From an uncultured Bacilli bacterium (GTDB taxonomy: Bacteria; Bacillota_I; Bacilli_A; RF39; UBA660), in the NCBI GenBank assembly GCA_947630095.1, contig CANRGI010000047.1, forward strand, positions 1 through 8,501: 8,501 nucleotides of DNA, read 5' to 3'. The position numbers and the translations under genes are program-made. The stretch's first letter is position 1; the number at the start of each line of letters is the position of its first letter. Positions 1-6,072 of this stretch are shown in pieces. A model generated the notes under the pieces. The model saw only the letters and a list, made by a program, of their open reading frames with translations, did no database searches and was not told the origin of the DNA.

Positions 1-135
1 GGCCATATCTGCATTTAAGTCTTCCCCTTTTGAGAGTATAACAAAATTTTTATTAATGTCTTTTACATTAAAAAGATTAACTAAGTCTACTTGTTCCATT
101 GTTCCATCCATATTTTGTATAGTAATTTTTTTCAT
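1..135 (-). CDS. Small DUF1292-like hypothetical protein, 5' part only (cut by left window edge)
   Basis: An open frame of 45 codons starts at the ATG at 135 and runs off the left end of the window without a stop. The start is well supported by AGGAGA at 143-148, seven bases upstream. The protein begins MKKITIQNMDG and continues with an acidic stretch (EQVDLVNLF) and a strand-like FVILSKGED. This pattern of a short beta-rich protein opening with a DG turn resembles small DUF1292/YrzB-like proteins of Bacilli, but only 45 residues are visible, so the family call is tentative. It lies 45 bases downstream of the YutD gene on the same strand and may be cotranscribed. No enzymatic motif is visible and no function is claimed. 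Confidence 0.6.
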   Translation of the reverse strand, partial: MKKITIQNMDGTMEQVDLVNLFNVKDINKNFVILSKGEDLNADMA

Positions 136-180
136 AACTCACTCTCCTACTATATAAATAGGATACCACAAAATTGTTTT

Positions 181-456
181 TTAATCAATATTAATTCTTT
201 CTAAAATGAAATATTTACAACCATAAGCACAATTTTCCTTTATATACTTATCAATATTAGTATAATTATTAAATTTTTTTACATCTTTATTTGTACTTTT
301 TTTAAAACCTTTAAGTCTTAATTTAGCATATGCAATATCGCCTACTATATAATCAAAATCTTTAAAATATTCAGTACATTTATTTAAAAATTCTTCTTCA
401 TTAAAGGCATCTTTATAATTTTCTATTAGTTTATATTCATAACCAAATAACTTCAT
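181..456 (-). CDS. yutD: YutD-family (DUF1027) small conserved protein
   Basis: This 91-aa soluble protein matches the YutD pattern known from Bacilli. It has an opening GYEYKLIENYKDAFNEEEF (about residues 5-23), a central DYIVGD followed by LRLKGF (about 35-51), and a C-terminal Y-x-x-x-x-C-x-x-G-C-x-Y-F (about 71-84) with two conserved-looking cysteines. The length is close to B. subtilis YutD, about 100 aa. Its biochemical role is not established in any family member I know of. The start is supported by GGTGAT at 462-467, five bases before the ATG, and the stop is TAA. It follows yunB on the same strand after a 149-bp gap. In B. subtilis yutD and yunB are also near neighbours, which supports both calls. 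A promoter-like pair lies just upstream. Confidence 0.85.
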   Translation of the reverse strand: MKLFGYEYKLIENYKDAFNEEEFLNKCTEYFKDFDYIVGDIAYAKLRLKGFKKSTNKDVKKFNNYTNIDKYIKENCAYGCKYFILERINID

Positions 457-473
457 TTTTAATCACCAACATT

Positions 474-502
474 ATTATATAAAATATATTTTAAAAAATC
501 AA
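474..502 (-). promoter_or_regulatory. Predicted sigma-A-type promoter for yutD
   Basis: On the minus strand TTGATT (497-502) and TATAAT (474-479) are separated by 17 bases, close to the housekeeping consensus. Transcription would start near 467, which puts the GGTGAT ribosome site almost at the 5' end of the mRNA. The gap back to yunB (457-605) holds no gene. It contains only a 6-bp AT hairpin (583-602) without a T tract, so yutD may also be read through from yunB. Confidence 0.45.
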
Positions 503-605
503 ATTAAGTATGTAAAAGAATTTAAGAAAATAATGATACTAAAATGGTTTATCTTAAATATGAAAAACTAGCACACGAATACATTATTAAAAATTCAATA
601 ATAGG

Positions 606-1352
606 TTAACTACTAACTAAAGGACTACTTACTGAATAATTGCCACCATATACTTCTGGAATACTACCTTGTATTAACTTAACTAATATAGGTATTTCTA
701 AAGATGTAGTTATGCTTTTTGATATAAAAGGCATTATGACTTGTTCAGTTACACTTACTTCAATATAGATACTAACTAAAGCATTATTGATACCATAGGA
801 GGTTAAATCAGTTCTAACATTGCTAATTACACTACCTATCATATTTGTTTTTACAGGTATTTTAGGACCCAAATCAGCAAGAAGTGGTATATCTGTTATA
901 ACTCCCATTGGTATTTTATATATTATATTTCCACTTACTTCGTCATAGTCATAATTTACATCTACCATATCTACTAAGAATAATTTACCTGCTTCTAAAT
1001 TTTTTAAATTAGAACTTATAACATTATTTATTGTAACTAAAGAAGAGTTAACTAATTTAGTATTAAAATCTATACTTATTATTTCTCCATCTTTATTTGT
1101 GACTGTTTTAATAAAATCTGAAGTATTTTCTAGTGTTTCTATTTCATTTTCTACTGCTTTATTAATAATTAAAGTACTAAGTCTTGTAGTTTCTACTTCG
1201 GCATAATTTAGAAGTATGGGAGATATGCTTTTATCTAATAAAAAGAATAAAATAATAGTACAAAAACTAATAAGTATTAAAGATATAACTAATATATTTT
1301 TTTCATTTAATAAGTAATATCTTTGACTTTTCATTTTCATACGTTTTTTCAT
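606..1352 (-). CDS. yunB: Sporulation protein YunB
   Basis: This 248-aa protein has a basic N-terminus, one transmembrane helix (about residues 19-40) and a large domain presumably outside the cytoplasmic membrane. The family signature is clear in the C-terminal half: IPMGVITDIPLLADLGPKIP (about 147-166), then GINNALVSIYIEV (187-199), VIMPF (205-209) and IPILVKLIQGSIPEVYGG (220-237). In B. subtilis yunB is a mother-cell (sigma-E) gene needed for efficient spore formation, but its molecular action is unknown. The ATG at 1352 lacks a Shine-Dalgarno. Two more in-frame ATGs (1340, 1334) exist, also without good sites. A TATAAT (1358-1363) sits only five bases before the first ATG. The gene begins 33 bases after the upstream membrane-protein gene, so cotranscription is likely. 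The stop is TAA. Confidence 0.88.
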   Translation of the reverse strand: MKKRMKMKSQRYYLLNEKNILVISLILISFCTIILFFLLDKSISPILLNYAEVETTRLSTLIINKAVENEIETLENTSDFIKTVTNKDGEIISIDFNTKLVNSSLVTINNVISSNLKNLEAGKLFLVDMVDVNYDYDEVSGNIIYKIPMGVITDIPLLADLGPKIPVKTNMIGSVISNVRTDLTSYGINNALVSIYIEVSVTEQVIMPFISKSITTSLEIPILVKLIQGSIPEVYGGNYSVSSPLVSS

Positions 1353-1385
1353 ATTTAATTATATTTTTATATAAAAAGAAAAGAA

Positions 1386-2327
1386 CTAAAATAGTCCTAA
1401 CTTAAATACATAATTTGCAATTACTACTAAAGACGCGACTACAAGTATGATAAAAGCGATTATCAATATAATAGTAAATGTACTATTTTTTTTCACACTT
1501 TTTTCTAGTTCTTCAAAGCCTTCAAAATCTTCTTTACTAAATGTCATAGAATTAGTATAAAATGAATTATCTGCTTCAATTTTCTTATTTTTAAGATTAA
1601 CTAATTCTCTAGTCTTTTCTATTTCTTCTAAATTAATTGGTGAAGTTAAAGTGCCACTTCTATCTAATAAATCATTAGAAGTATCTTCTTGTTTTTTTAT
1701 TTCTTCTATTTGTTCTTTTATATCAGTTTTTTCTTTTTCTTCTTCTATAGGAAGAGTTTTTTCTTCTCCTTCTCCTCCCATTAATTCGTCTAATAAATTT
1801 AAGTCTCCTTTATGTATTGTAACTGTATTTATTAAATCTATAAGAGTTTTTTCTTCAGTATTAAAGTCTTCTCTTGTTAATTCTTCTTTTGGTTCTTCTT
1901 TTTCATTATACATCTCAAGTTTGCTTAAAATATCATATTGGGTGTCGTGTAATTTTTTATATCTTTCTTTGTCATAATCTATTTCTCTTGACTGTTTTGC
2001 TTTTTCTAATACAGAATTTATATCATAAACTTTGGGTGTAGAAGGACTTTCTTCTTCTATTACTTTAGGTTCTTCTTTTATAGTCACATTTGGTCTTCTA
2101 GTCCTTGGTTTTTCGCTATTTTCTTCAATATATCTTCTTATTTTATCAATATTAATAGTTTTCCCACTACTTTCTAATACCTTAACATTATCATTACTTC
2201 TTACCCTAGATAATTCACTATTTTTTATATCTTGATAAAGGTTATTATTTTTTGATACTCTGCTAGGCAAAACGGTAGTTTCGTCACTATCATAATTAGA
2301 ATTATACCTTTCCATTCTCGAATTCAT
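1386..2327 (-). CDS. Acidic, tail-anchored membrane protein of unknown function
   Basis: I do not recognise this 313-aa protein. It consists of a long, highly charged, probably cytoplasmic and partly disordered region rich in Glu and Lys, followed by one strongly hydrophobic helix near the C-terminus (about residues 283-309), with only a few residues after it. It would therefore be tail-anchored with its bulk inside the cell. Two more ordered-looking stretches are YDINSVLEKAKQSREIDYDK (about 101-120) running into a helix, and KTLIDLINTV (about 160-169). An acidic, coiled-coil-prone part follows (about 186-216). An in-frame ATG four codons earlier (2339) overlaps the GGTGA at 2333-2337. That motif is better read as the ribosome site for the ATG at 2327, so the shorter form is preferred. 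The stop is TAG. It precedes yunB by 33 bases, so a role linked to envelope or spore formation is possible but unproven. Confidence 0.75.
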   Translation of the reverse strand: MNSRMERYNSNYDSDETTVLPSRVSKNNNLYQDIKNSELSRVRSNDNVKVLESSGKTINIDKIRRYIEENSEKPRTRRPNVTIKEEPKVIEEESPSTPKVYDINSVLEKAKQSREIDYDKERYKKLHDTQYDILSKLEMYNEKEEPKEELTREDFNTEEKTLIDLINTVTIHKGDLNLLDELMGGEGEEKTLPIEEEKEKTDIKEQIEEIKKQEDTSNDLLDRSGTLTSPINLEEIEKTRELVNLKNKKIEADNSFYTNSMTFSKEDFEGFEELEKSVKKNSTFTIILIIAFIILVVASLVVIANYVFKLGLF

Positions 2328-2332
2328 ATCGT

Positions 2333-2337
2333 TCACC
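2333..2337 (-). promoter_or_regulatory. Ribosome binding site deciding the start of the tail-anchored protein
   Basis: GGTGA lies five bases before the ATG at 2327 and inside the first codons of the alternative ATG at 2339. The 2339 ATG has only AT-rich sequence and a TATAAT (2341-2346) in front of it. The motif therefore supports initiation at 2327. Confidence 0.5.
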
Positions 2338-2381
2338 ATTATTATAATAACACAAATTCTTGAATTTTTAAAGTGTTTATG

Positions 2382-2849
2382 TTAATAAATGCTATTATAT
2401 GTGGTTTTTTGTAGTTTTTTGTCGTTTATTTTTTCTTTAATTAAATATATAAAATCATAATAATCTAAATCATATTCATTTTTAAGTACTTTAGATAAAG
2501 TATAATCGTCTAGTATAATACTTTCATTATTAGGTAAATTTATACTAAAAGCATAGTTATTTAATATGACCATTTCTCCATTAATAATTAAAGCGTATAT
2601 GTATATTCCGTCAGTTATTAAAGTAATACATTTATTTATAGAATTATCAATATTATTAAAAGAATATTTTATAAGTTTATCAAAGTTATCTTCTTTAAAT
2701 GATTTTATAATAGTATAGTATTTATCACTTGGTATAAAGTCTTCTATATTATCAGTTAGAATTTCGGTTTTAGTTTCTATTAGATAATAAGTAAAATCGT
2801 TTTTAAAATATCCTTTTATAATTCCATCTACTAATCTTATGTTATTCAT
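2382..2849 (-). CDS. Hypothetical 155-aa protein
   Basis: I do not recognise a family. The protein is soluble in appearance, with no signal peptide or convincing membrane helix, and is rich in Ile, Tyr, Asn, Asp and Lys. It looks like alternating strands and helices: an N-terminal strand pair (RLVDGIIKGYF, then TYYLIETKTEIL), a middle helix with the repeated word SFxxxxxDK (about residues 50-58), a central beta stretch CITLITDGIYIYALIING (about 74-91), and a C-terminal helical DYYDFIYLIKEKI (about 128-140). The start ATG is supported by AGGTGA (2854-2859), and a TATAAT lies at 2865-2870 on the same strand. It is divergent from the ferredoxin gene, with a direct repeat between them, and lies 54 bases upstream of the tail-anchored protein gene. 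The good ribosome site and lack of competing frames argue for a real gene. Confidence 0.65.
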   Translation of the reverse strand: MNNIRLVDGIIKGYFKNDFTYYLIETKTEILTDNIEDFIPSDKYYTIIKSFKEDNFDKLIKYSFNNIDNSINKCITLITDGIYIYALIINGEMVILNNYAFSINLPNNESIILDDYTLSKVLKNEYDLDYYDFIYLIKEKINDKKLQKTTYNSIY

Positions 2850-2872
2850 AATTTCACCTAAAAAATTATATT

Positions 2873-2945
2873 CATATACTAATATAAAAATTACTTAAGA
2901 CATTATCATATATTAATCATACATAAACTAATATAAAAATTACTT
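2873..2945. repeat. Direct repeat pair in the divergent intergenic region
   Basis: ACTAATATAAAAATTACTT occurs perfectly at 2878-2896 and again at 2927-2945 in the same orientation, 49 bases apart. Counting five more left-hand bases, 23 of 24 positions match (2873-2896 and 2922-2945). Copy 2 ends four bases before the ferredoxin -35 box. Copy 1 covers the place where a -35 element for the leftward 155-aa gene would be. Candidate meanings are a shared regulator site or a local duplication. The AT richness reduces the weight of the match, but 19 perfect bases is long. Confidence 0.7.
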
Positions 2946-2949
2946 TTAA

Positions 2950-2978
2950 TTGACTATAAATATTAATAAATATATAAT
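2950..2978 (+). promoter_or_regulatory. Near-consensus sigma-A promoter for the ferredoxin gene
   Basis: TTGACT (2950-2955) and TATAAT (2973-2978) are separated by exactly 17 bases. Transcription should begin near 2985, giving a leader of about 17 bases that carries AAAGGAGG at 2988-2995, six bases before the ATG. Both promoter and ribosome site are the strongest in the window, suggesting high constitutive expression. Confidence 0.8.
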
Positions 2979-3001
2979 TAAATATATAAAGGAGGAAAGT
3001 T

Positions 3002-3214
3002 ATGGATAAAATAGTAGTTGATAAAAGTAGATGTATTGGTTGTGGTTTATGTGTTATGAACCATCCTGATTATTTAGTTTTTGATGATAATGGTCAAGCA
3101 GATGCGATTGATAAAGAAGTTAGTCCTGAAGATAAAAAAGCAATTATAGATACAGTTGGTAATTGTCCTGGAGAAGCATTAAAAATTGAAGATATTAAAA
3201 CAAATGAGGAGTAA
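3002..3214 (+). CDS. fer: Ferredoxin, single [4Fe-4S] cluster
   Basis: This 70-aa acidic protein has the cluster motif C-I-G-C-G-L-C (Cys11, Cys14, Cys17) and a fourth ligand in NCPGEAL (Cys55). That is the arrangement of monocluster Bacillus-type ferredoxins, in which the fourth Cys is followed by Pro. It would act as a soluble one-electron carrier for redox partners not encoded here. Its length is slightly below the roughly 80 aa of B. subtilis Fer, mainly through a shorter middle and C-terminus. The start is fixed by AAAGGAGG six bases upstream. It is the only plus-strand gene in the window and is monocistronic: its own promoter lies upstream, and a hairpin overlapping its TAA stop lies downstream. 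It converges with rluB. Confidence 0.92.
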   Translation: MDKIVVDKSRCIGCGLCVMNHPDYLVFDDNGQADAIDKEVSPEDKKAIIDTVGNCPGEALKIEDIKTNEE

Positions 3215-3228
3215 TAACTCCCCTTTTT
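3206..3228 (+). terminator. Rho-independent terminator overlapping the ferredoxin stop
   Basis: GGAGT (3208-3212) pairs with ACTCC (3217-3221) across the loop AATA, with a further G3206-C3223 pair after one mismatch, and is followed by five T (3224-3228). The ferredoxin TAA (3212-3214) lies in the stem-loop, and the rluB stop codon (3227-3229) overlaps the T tract. The hairpin could partly serve rluB on the other strand, but there the T-rich tail is interrupted. Confidence 0.65.
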
Positions 3229-3937
3229 ATTTAAGGCTATATAGTGCTTTAACTTCTTTAATAGTAAGTGGTCTATATTCTCCACTTTTTAATTTATCTA
3301 AAGTAAGAAAAGCATATTTTTCTCTTTTTAATTTTAAAACTTTATATCCAAGAGAAGATAGCATATCTTTTACTTGATGGTTTCTACCTTCGGTTATAAT
3401 TACCTTTATATAACTTGAGTCTGTTTTTTTATCATATCTATCTAGTTTGAATTTGGCTTTTTTAGTTTTTATACCATTTAAAATAATTCCATTACTAAGG
3501 GTAGTAGCATCTTCTTTTTTAAAGAAACCTTTTACTTTAGCAATGTATTCTTTAGTAATATCGTGTGATGGGTGTGATAAAATATTAGATAAAGTGCCAT
3601 CATTAGTTAAAAGGATAATACCTGTTGTATCATAGTCTAGTCTACCTATTGGGTAAATTCTCGCTTTGGTATCAATTAAATCAGTTACTACTTTTCTTTT
3701 ATGATTATCACTAATCGCACTTATAACTTCTCTGGGTTTATATAATAAATAATATTCTTTTTTTTCTCCTTCAATTACTTTACCATTTACTTCTACTATA
3801 TCGCTTTTATTTACTTTAGTACCTAGAATTTTAACTACTTCTCCATTTACTTTTACTTTACCAGATAAAATTAAATCTTCCGCTTTTCTTCTACTGGTTA
3901 CACCACACTCGCTTATATATTTTTGTAATCTTTCCAT
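3227..3937 (-). CDS. rluB: Pseudouridine synthase of the RsuA/RluB family (23S rRNA)
   Basis: This 236-aa enzyme isomerises a uridine in ribosomal RNA. RluB members act on helix 89 of 23S rRNA, while RsuA acts on 16S. An S4 RNA-binding domain covers about residues 2-50 (MERLQKYISECGVTSRRKAE is typical of RluB). The catalytic domain holds YPIGRLDYDTTGIILLTNDG (about 95-114), with Asp101 as the catalytic aspartate. EGRNHQVKDML (about 183-193) fits RluB-type proteins. An in-frame GTG at 3946 overlaps the AGGTGA site at 3943-3948, so the ATG at 3937 is the start. The gene follows dacB by 28 bases and is very likely in its operon, matching the dacB and rluB neighbourhood of B. subtilis. The C-terminus overlaps the ferredoxin terminator. 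RluB is preferred over RsuA on motif and context. Confidence 0.9.
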   Translation of the reverse strand: MERLQKYISECGVTSRRKAEDLILSGKVKVNGEVVKILGTKVNKSDIVEVNGKVIEGEKKEYYLLYKPREVISAISDNHKRKVVTDLIDTKARIYPIGRLDYDTTGIILLTNDGTLSNILSHPSHDITKEYIAKVKGFFKKEDATTLSNGIILNGIKTKKAKFKLDRYDKKTDSSYIKVIITEGRNHQVKDMLSSLGYKVLKLKREKYAFLTLDKLKSGEYRPLTIKEVKALYSLK

Positions 3938-3942
3938 CTCAA

Positions 3943-3948
3943 TCACCT
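3943..3948 (-). promoter_or_regulatory. Ribosome binding site deciding the rluB start
   Basis: AGGTGA lies five bases before the ATG at 3937. The upstream in-frame GTG (3944-3946) is part of this motif and so cannot be served by it. Confidence 0.6.
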
Positions 3949-3965
3949 ATGTATATTATATAGTA

Positions 3966-5030
3966 CTATTTCCAGAAATACAACCAATTCTTTATCTTAT
4001 TTATCTTTTCTTGTTTACCTAAGGCATAGATGTTTTCGCTTTTAATAAATTCAGAACCTACATATATTTTAGCAGAACCTACAATATCATTATTTTTAAT
4101 TTTTTTCTTTTTAATTATTTCTATTTTTATATCTACTTTATCTAATTCATTTTTATTAAGAGGAATATATACGTCGTCTTTAACATATAAATGATAATTT
4201 TTATAATAGTCTTCTTTTATTACAAAAGTATATTTATCTATTACCTTGTATAAATCATATTTATCAAAGTCTTTTTCATATAAATTTTCGTGAGTTTTAA
4301 ATTGGTTATCGTCTTTCATAGTTACAACTATAAGACTTTCTTTTCCACGAGATGCACTGCTTACAAAGATGTGGCCACTTTTAGTTGTGTAGCCTATTTT
4401 TCCTCCAGTAGCGTATTTATAACTAGTTAAAAGTTTATTTTTATTATACCATAAATGGGTTTCAACATTAGTTTCTACTCTATATTTTTTAAGAGATGTT
4501 ATTTCCATAAAAGTTTTATTATTAGAAGCATATTTCATTAATAAGGCCATATCGTAGGCGGTGCTATAGTTTTGGGTTTCTTCGTCTAGGCCGTGGGGGT
4601 TTTTAAATATTGTGTTTTTCATACCTATTTTTCTTGCTAATTCGTTCATTTTATCTATAAATTTATCATAACCTAAAGTATTTTCTGCTATTACCATTGA
4701 AGCATCATTGCCACTTCTTAGTAAAAGGCCTACTAAGTAATCGTATAAAGTCATACATTCGCCTATATCAACATATATCATAGAACCATAGGTCTTATTT
4801 ATTTCTTCACCAGCGCATATGACTTTAGTAGGGTCTTCATTTTCTAATGCTACAAGAGATGTCATGATTTTAGTGGTACTTGCTATTAACATTTGTTCAT
4901 TTATGTTTTCTCCATCTAATACACGGCCTGTTAGTTTATCCATTACTATATAACTACTTAAAGCACTTATGTTATTTATAAAACTACTACTTATAAAAAT
5001 TGTGATTACTATTAATATTATCTTTTTCAT
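3966..5030 (-). CDS. dacB: Serine-type D-alanyl-D-alanine carboxypeptidase (peptidase S11, DacB/DacF-like)
   Basis: This 354-aa exported penicillin-binding protein should remove the terminal D-Ala from peptidoglycan stem peptides. It has a signal peptide or anchor (about residues 1-23), the SxxK motif STTK (Ser51, Lys54), and the SxN motif SGN (Ser106, Asn108). Family hallmarks NPHGLDE (144-150) and ATGGKIGYT (207-215) are also present. The third active-site motif reads K211-I-G213 where KTG is usual. A beta-rich domain follows (about 260-335), and the C-terminal end KIKNWLYFWK may be a short amphipathic membrane anchor, as in low-molecular-weight PBPs. Position just before rluB matches sporulation dacB (PBP5*) of B. 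subtilis, which modifies spore cortex; a vegetative dacA/dacF role cannot be excluded. There is no Shine-Dalgarno before the ATG. The stop is TAG. Confidence 0.88.
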   Translation of the reverse strand: MKKIILIVITIFISSSFINNISALSSYIVMDKLTGRVLDGENINEQMLIASTTKIMTSLVALENEDPTKVICAGEEINKTYGSMIYVDIGECMTLYDYLVGLLLRSGNDASMVIAENTLGYDKFIDKMNELARKIGMKNTIFKNPHGLDEETQNYSTAYDMALLMKYASNNKTFMEITSLKKYRVETNVETHLWYNKNKLLTSYKYATGGKIGYTTKSGHIFVSSASRGKESLIVVTMKDDNQFKTHENLYEKDFDKYDLYKVIDKYTFVIKEDYYKNYHLYVKDDVYIPLNKNELDKVDIKIEIIKKKKIKNNDIVGSAKIYVGSEFIKSENIYALGKQEKINKIKNWLYFWK

Positions 5031-5038
5031 TTCAAAAT

Positions 5039-5046
5039 ATTATATG
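5039..5046 (-). promoter_or_regulatory. -10 element very close to the dacB start (possible leaderless or sigma-E-type promoter)
   Basis: CATATAAT reads toward dacB and ends eight bases before its ATG. It contains the housekeeping -10 TATAAT and also matches seven of eight positions of the sigma-E -10 consensus CATACAAT. No good -35 of either type is visible at the right distance. If used, the mRNA would begin within a base or two of the ATG. Confidence 0.35.
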
Positions 5047-5060
5047 ATTAAGTTATAGTT

Positions 5061-5075
5061 ATAATTACTAATTAT
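5061..5075. repeat. 15-bp perfect palindrome upstream of dacB
   Basis: ATAATTACTAATTAT has seven-base arms that are exactly complementary around a central C. It lies in the 53-bp gap between the regulator-like gene and dacB, about 15 bases upstream of the dacB -10 and hence where a -35 or operator would be. It could be a protein-binding site or a chance product of AT-rich sequence. Confidence 0.4.
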
Positions 5076-5083
5076 TTTATAAG

Positions 5084-6019
5084 TTAAAATACTATCCACT
5101 CTCCCGCTTTATTAGAGCCTATTCTTTTTATTAATTTTTTATCTTTTAATGTAGAGATGTTTCTTGCTACTGTTGTAATATTTACTTTTAATTTATTACT
5201 TAGTTCTTGTTCAGTTAATCTATTATTTTTCTTTAATAATTTTAGTATTTTTTCTTCTGTATTACTTATAAATATTTTAGTATTTTCAATGTCTTCTATA
5301 TCTTTAGGAGTTTTAGGTAAGTATGAATTATCTTTAAACTTAAAATTAACCCTTATGAAGTTATCACTAAATTCATAAACATCTTTACTATATGACTTTA
5401 GTATTCTTATAACTCCAGTTCCTAATTGCTCGACTAGCCCCAAATCTTTGAATATTCTCATTAATTCAGGGTGAGTTGGTGCAGAAAAACCTTTTAAAAA
5501 ATCTTCTTTAGTAACATTAATTGGTAGTCCTCCTGTTGAAGATACTGCTATGTGGTCATTAAATATTTCAAATTTAGGAGGGTATTCTCTTTCCCATAAA
5601 GTATGTACAAAAGAATTAAGTATAGCCTCTTTAACTGCAGTGTTATCAAACATTTTAACTTCTTTTCTATCTATAGTTGTTAATCTAGTGTAAGTTCTAT
5701 TTATTTGTTCAAATTTATTTATTACATTTTTTGCTGCTTTAATTAAACAACAATACCCATATTCTTCACACTCTAAAATATCATAAGCATCATTACCTTT
5801 ATAAGTTGCCACTTTAATTGAGATGTTGTTAACGTCTGATAGTAAATATGCTAAATAATTGTATCTACCATCGTCCATTATAAGACCAAGATTTTTTAAA
5901 AAATTATCGTTTATAGTATAGCCTTTTTCATTATAATAAATTTTTAATTCACTAAATGCTAAGTCTTGAGTTGGAGATACTATATTAGTGAGTGGACGAA
6001 CCATATTAATGTTTACCAT
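5084..6019 (-). CDS. GHKL-ATPase/winged-helix regulator (COG2865 type) lacking the AlbA_2 domain
   Basis: The 311-aa protein resembles the C-terminal two thirds of the AlbA_2/RecG-C family, putative ATP-binding transcriptional regulators. Numbered from the preferred Met: a linker region QDLAFSELKIYYNEKGY (about 18-34); a GHKL-like ATPase domain with N-box-like KEAILNSFVH (130-139); FEIFNDHIAVSSTGGLP (150-166); LGLVEQLGTGVIRILKSY (193-210); and a winged helix-turn-helix at the end (TEEKILKLLKKNNRLTEQEL, from about 254, to the C-terminus). Relatives usually begin with an AlbA_2 DNA-binding domain of about 120 residues. Here it is absent, and only 77 bases separate the start from the previous gene. 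The ATG at 6034 contains the GGAGGTG motif, so the ATG at 6019 is the start. The gene has its own promoter with 11-bp repeats and follows the beta-CASP nuclease gene. Regulation of that module, or of itself, is inference. Confidence 0.8.
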   Translation of the reverse strand: MVNINMVRPLTNIVSPTQDLAFSELKIYYNEKGYTINDNFLKNLGLIMDDGRYNYLAYLLSDVNNISIKVATYKGNDAYDILECEEYGYCCLIKAAKNVINKFEQINRTYTRLTTIDRKEVKMFDNTAVKEAILNSFVHTLWEREYPPKFEIFNDHIAVSSTGGLPINVTKEDFLKGFSAPTHPELMRIFKDLGLVEQLGTGVIRILKSYSKDVYEFSDNFIRVNFKFKDNSYLPKTPKDIEDIENTKIFISNTEEKILKLLKKNNRLTEQELSNKLKVNITTVARNISTLKDKKLIKRIGSNKAGEWIVF

Positions 6020-6025
6020 AATTAA

Positions 6026-6032
6026 CACCTCC
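6026..6032 (-). promoter_or_regulatory. Ribosome binding site deciding the regulator start
   Basis: GGAGGTG is a strong Shine-Dalgarno six bases before the ATG at 6019. The upstream in-frame ATG at 6034 directly abuts and leads into it, so it is not the start. Confidence 0.7.
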
Positions 6033-6042
6033 ATTTGATATA

Positions 6043-6072
6043 ATTATACTATGAAATGCAACAATAATGCAA
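6043..6072 (-). promoter_or_regulatory. Predicted promoter of the regulator-like gene, overlapping iterons
   Basis: TATAAT (6043-6048) lies on the minus strand with TTGCAT (6067-6072) 18 bases upstream. The -10 is perfect, while the -35 matches only the first three bases of TTGACA. Two copies of an 11-bp repeat cover the -35 and part of the spacer. A protein bound there would block or recruit RNA polymerase, which suggests regulated expression apart from the upstream nuclease gene. Confidence 0.5.

Noticed and set aside
583..602. Hairpin ATTATT/AATAAT after yunB as a terminator
   Set aside because: It is a six-pair, AT-only stem with an eight-base loop and no following T tract, too weak to call in such AT-rich DNA.
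1651..2235. Open frames on the plus strand opposite the tail-anchored protein gene
   Set aside because: They are Ser/Leu/Ile-rich antisense readings of Glu/Lys/Asn-rich codons, without ribosome sites or promoters, and lie wholly within a better-supported gene.
2349..2377. Imperfect inverted repeat (AACAC with GTGTT, inner AAATT/AATTT) between the 155-aa gene and the next gene
   Set aside because: It needs a five-base bulge, has weak inner pairs and no T tract, so neither a terminator nor an operator can be supported.
3094..3635. Short open frames antisense to, or overlapping, ferredoxin and rluB
   Set aside because: Both host genes are recognised families with good start signals. The overlapping frames have low-complexity translations and no start signals.
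5157..5378. 73-codon plus-strand frame within the regulator-like gene
   Set aside because: Its Phe/Leu/Ser-rich translation is the shadow of the winged-helix coding region, and no ribosome site precedes it.
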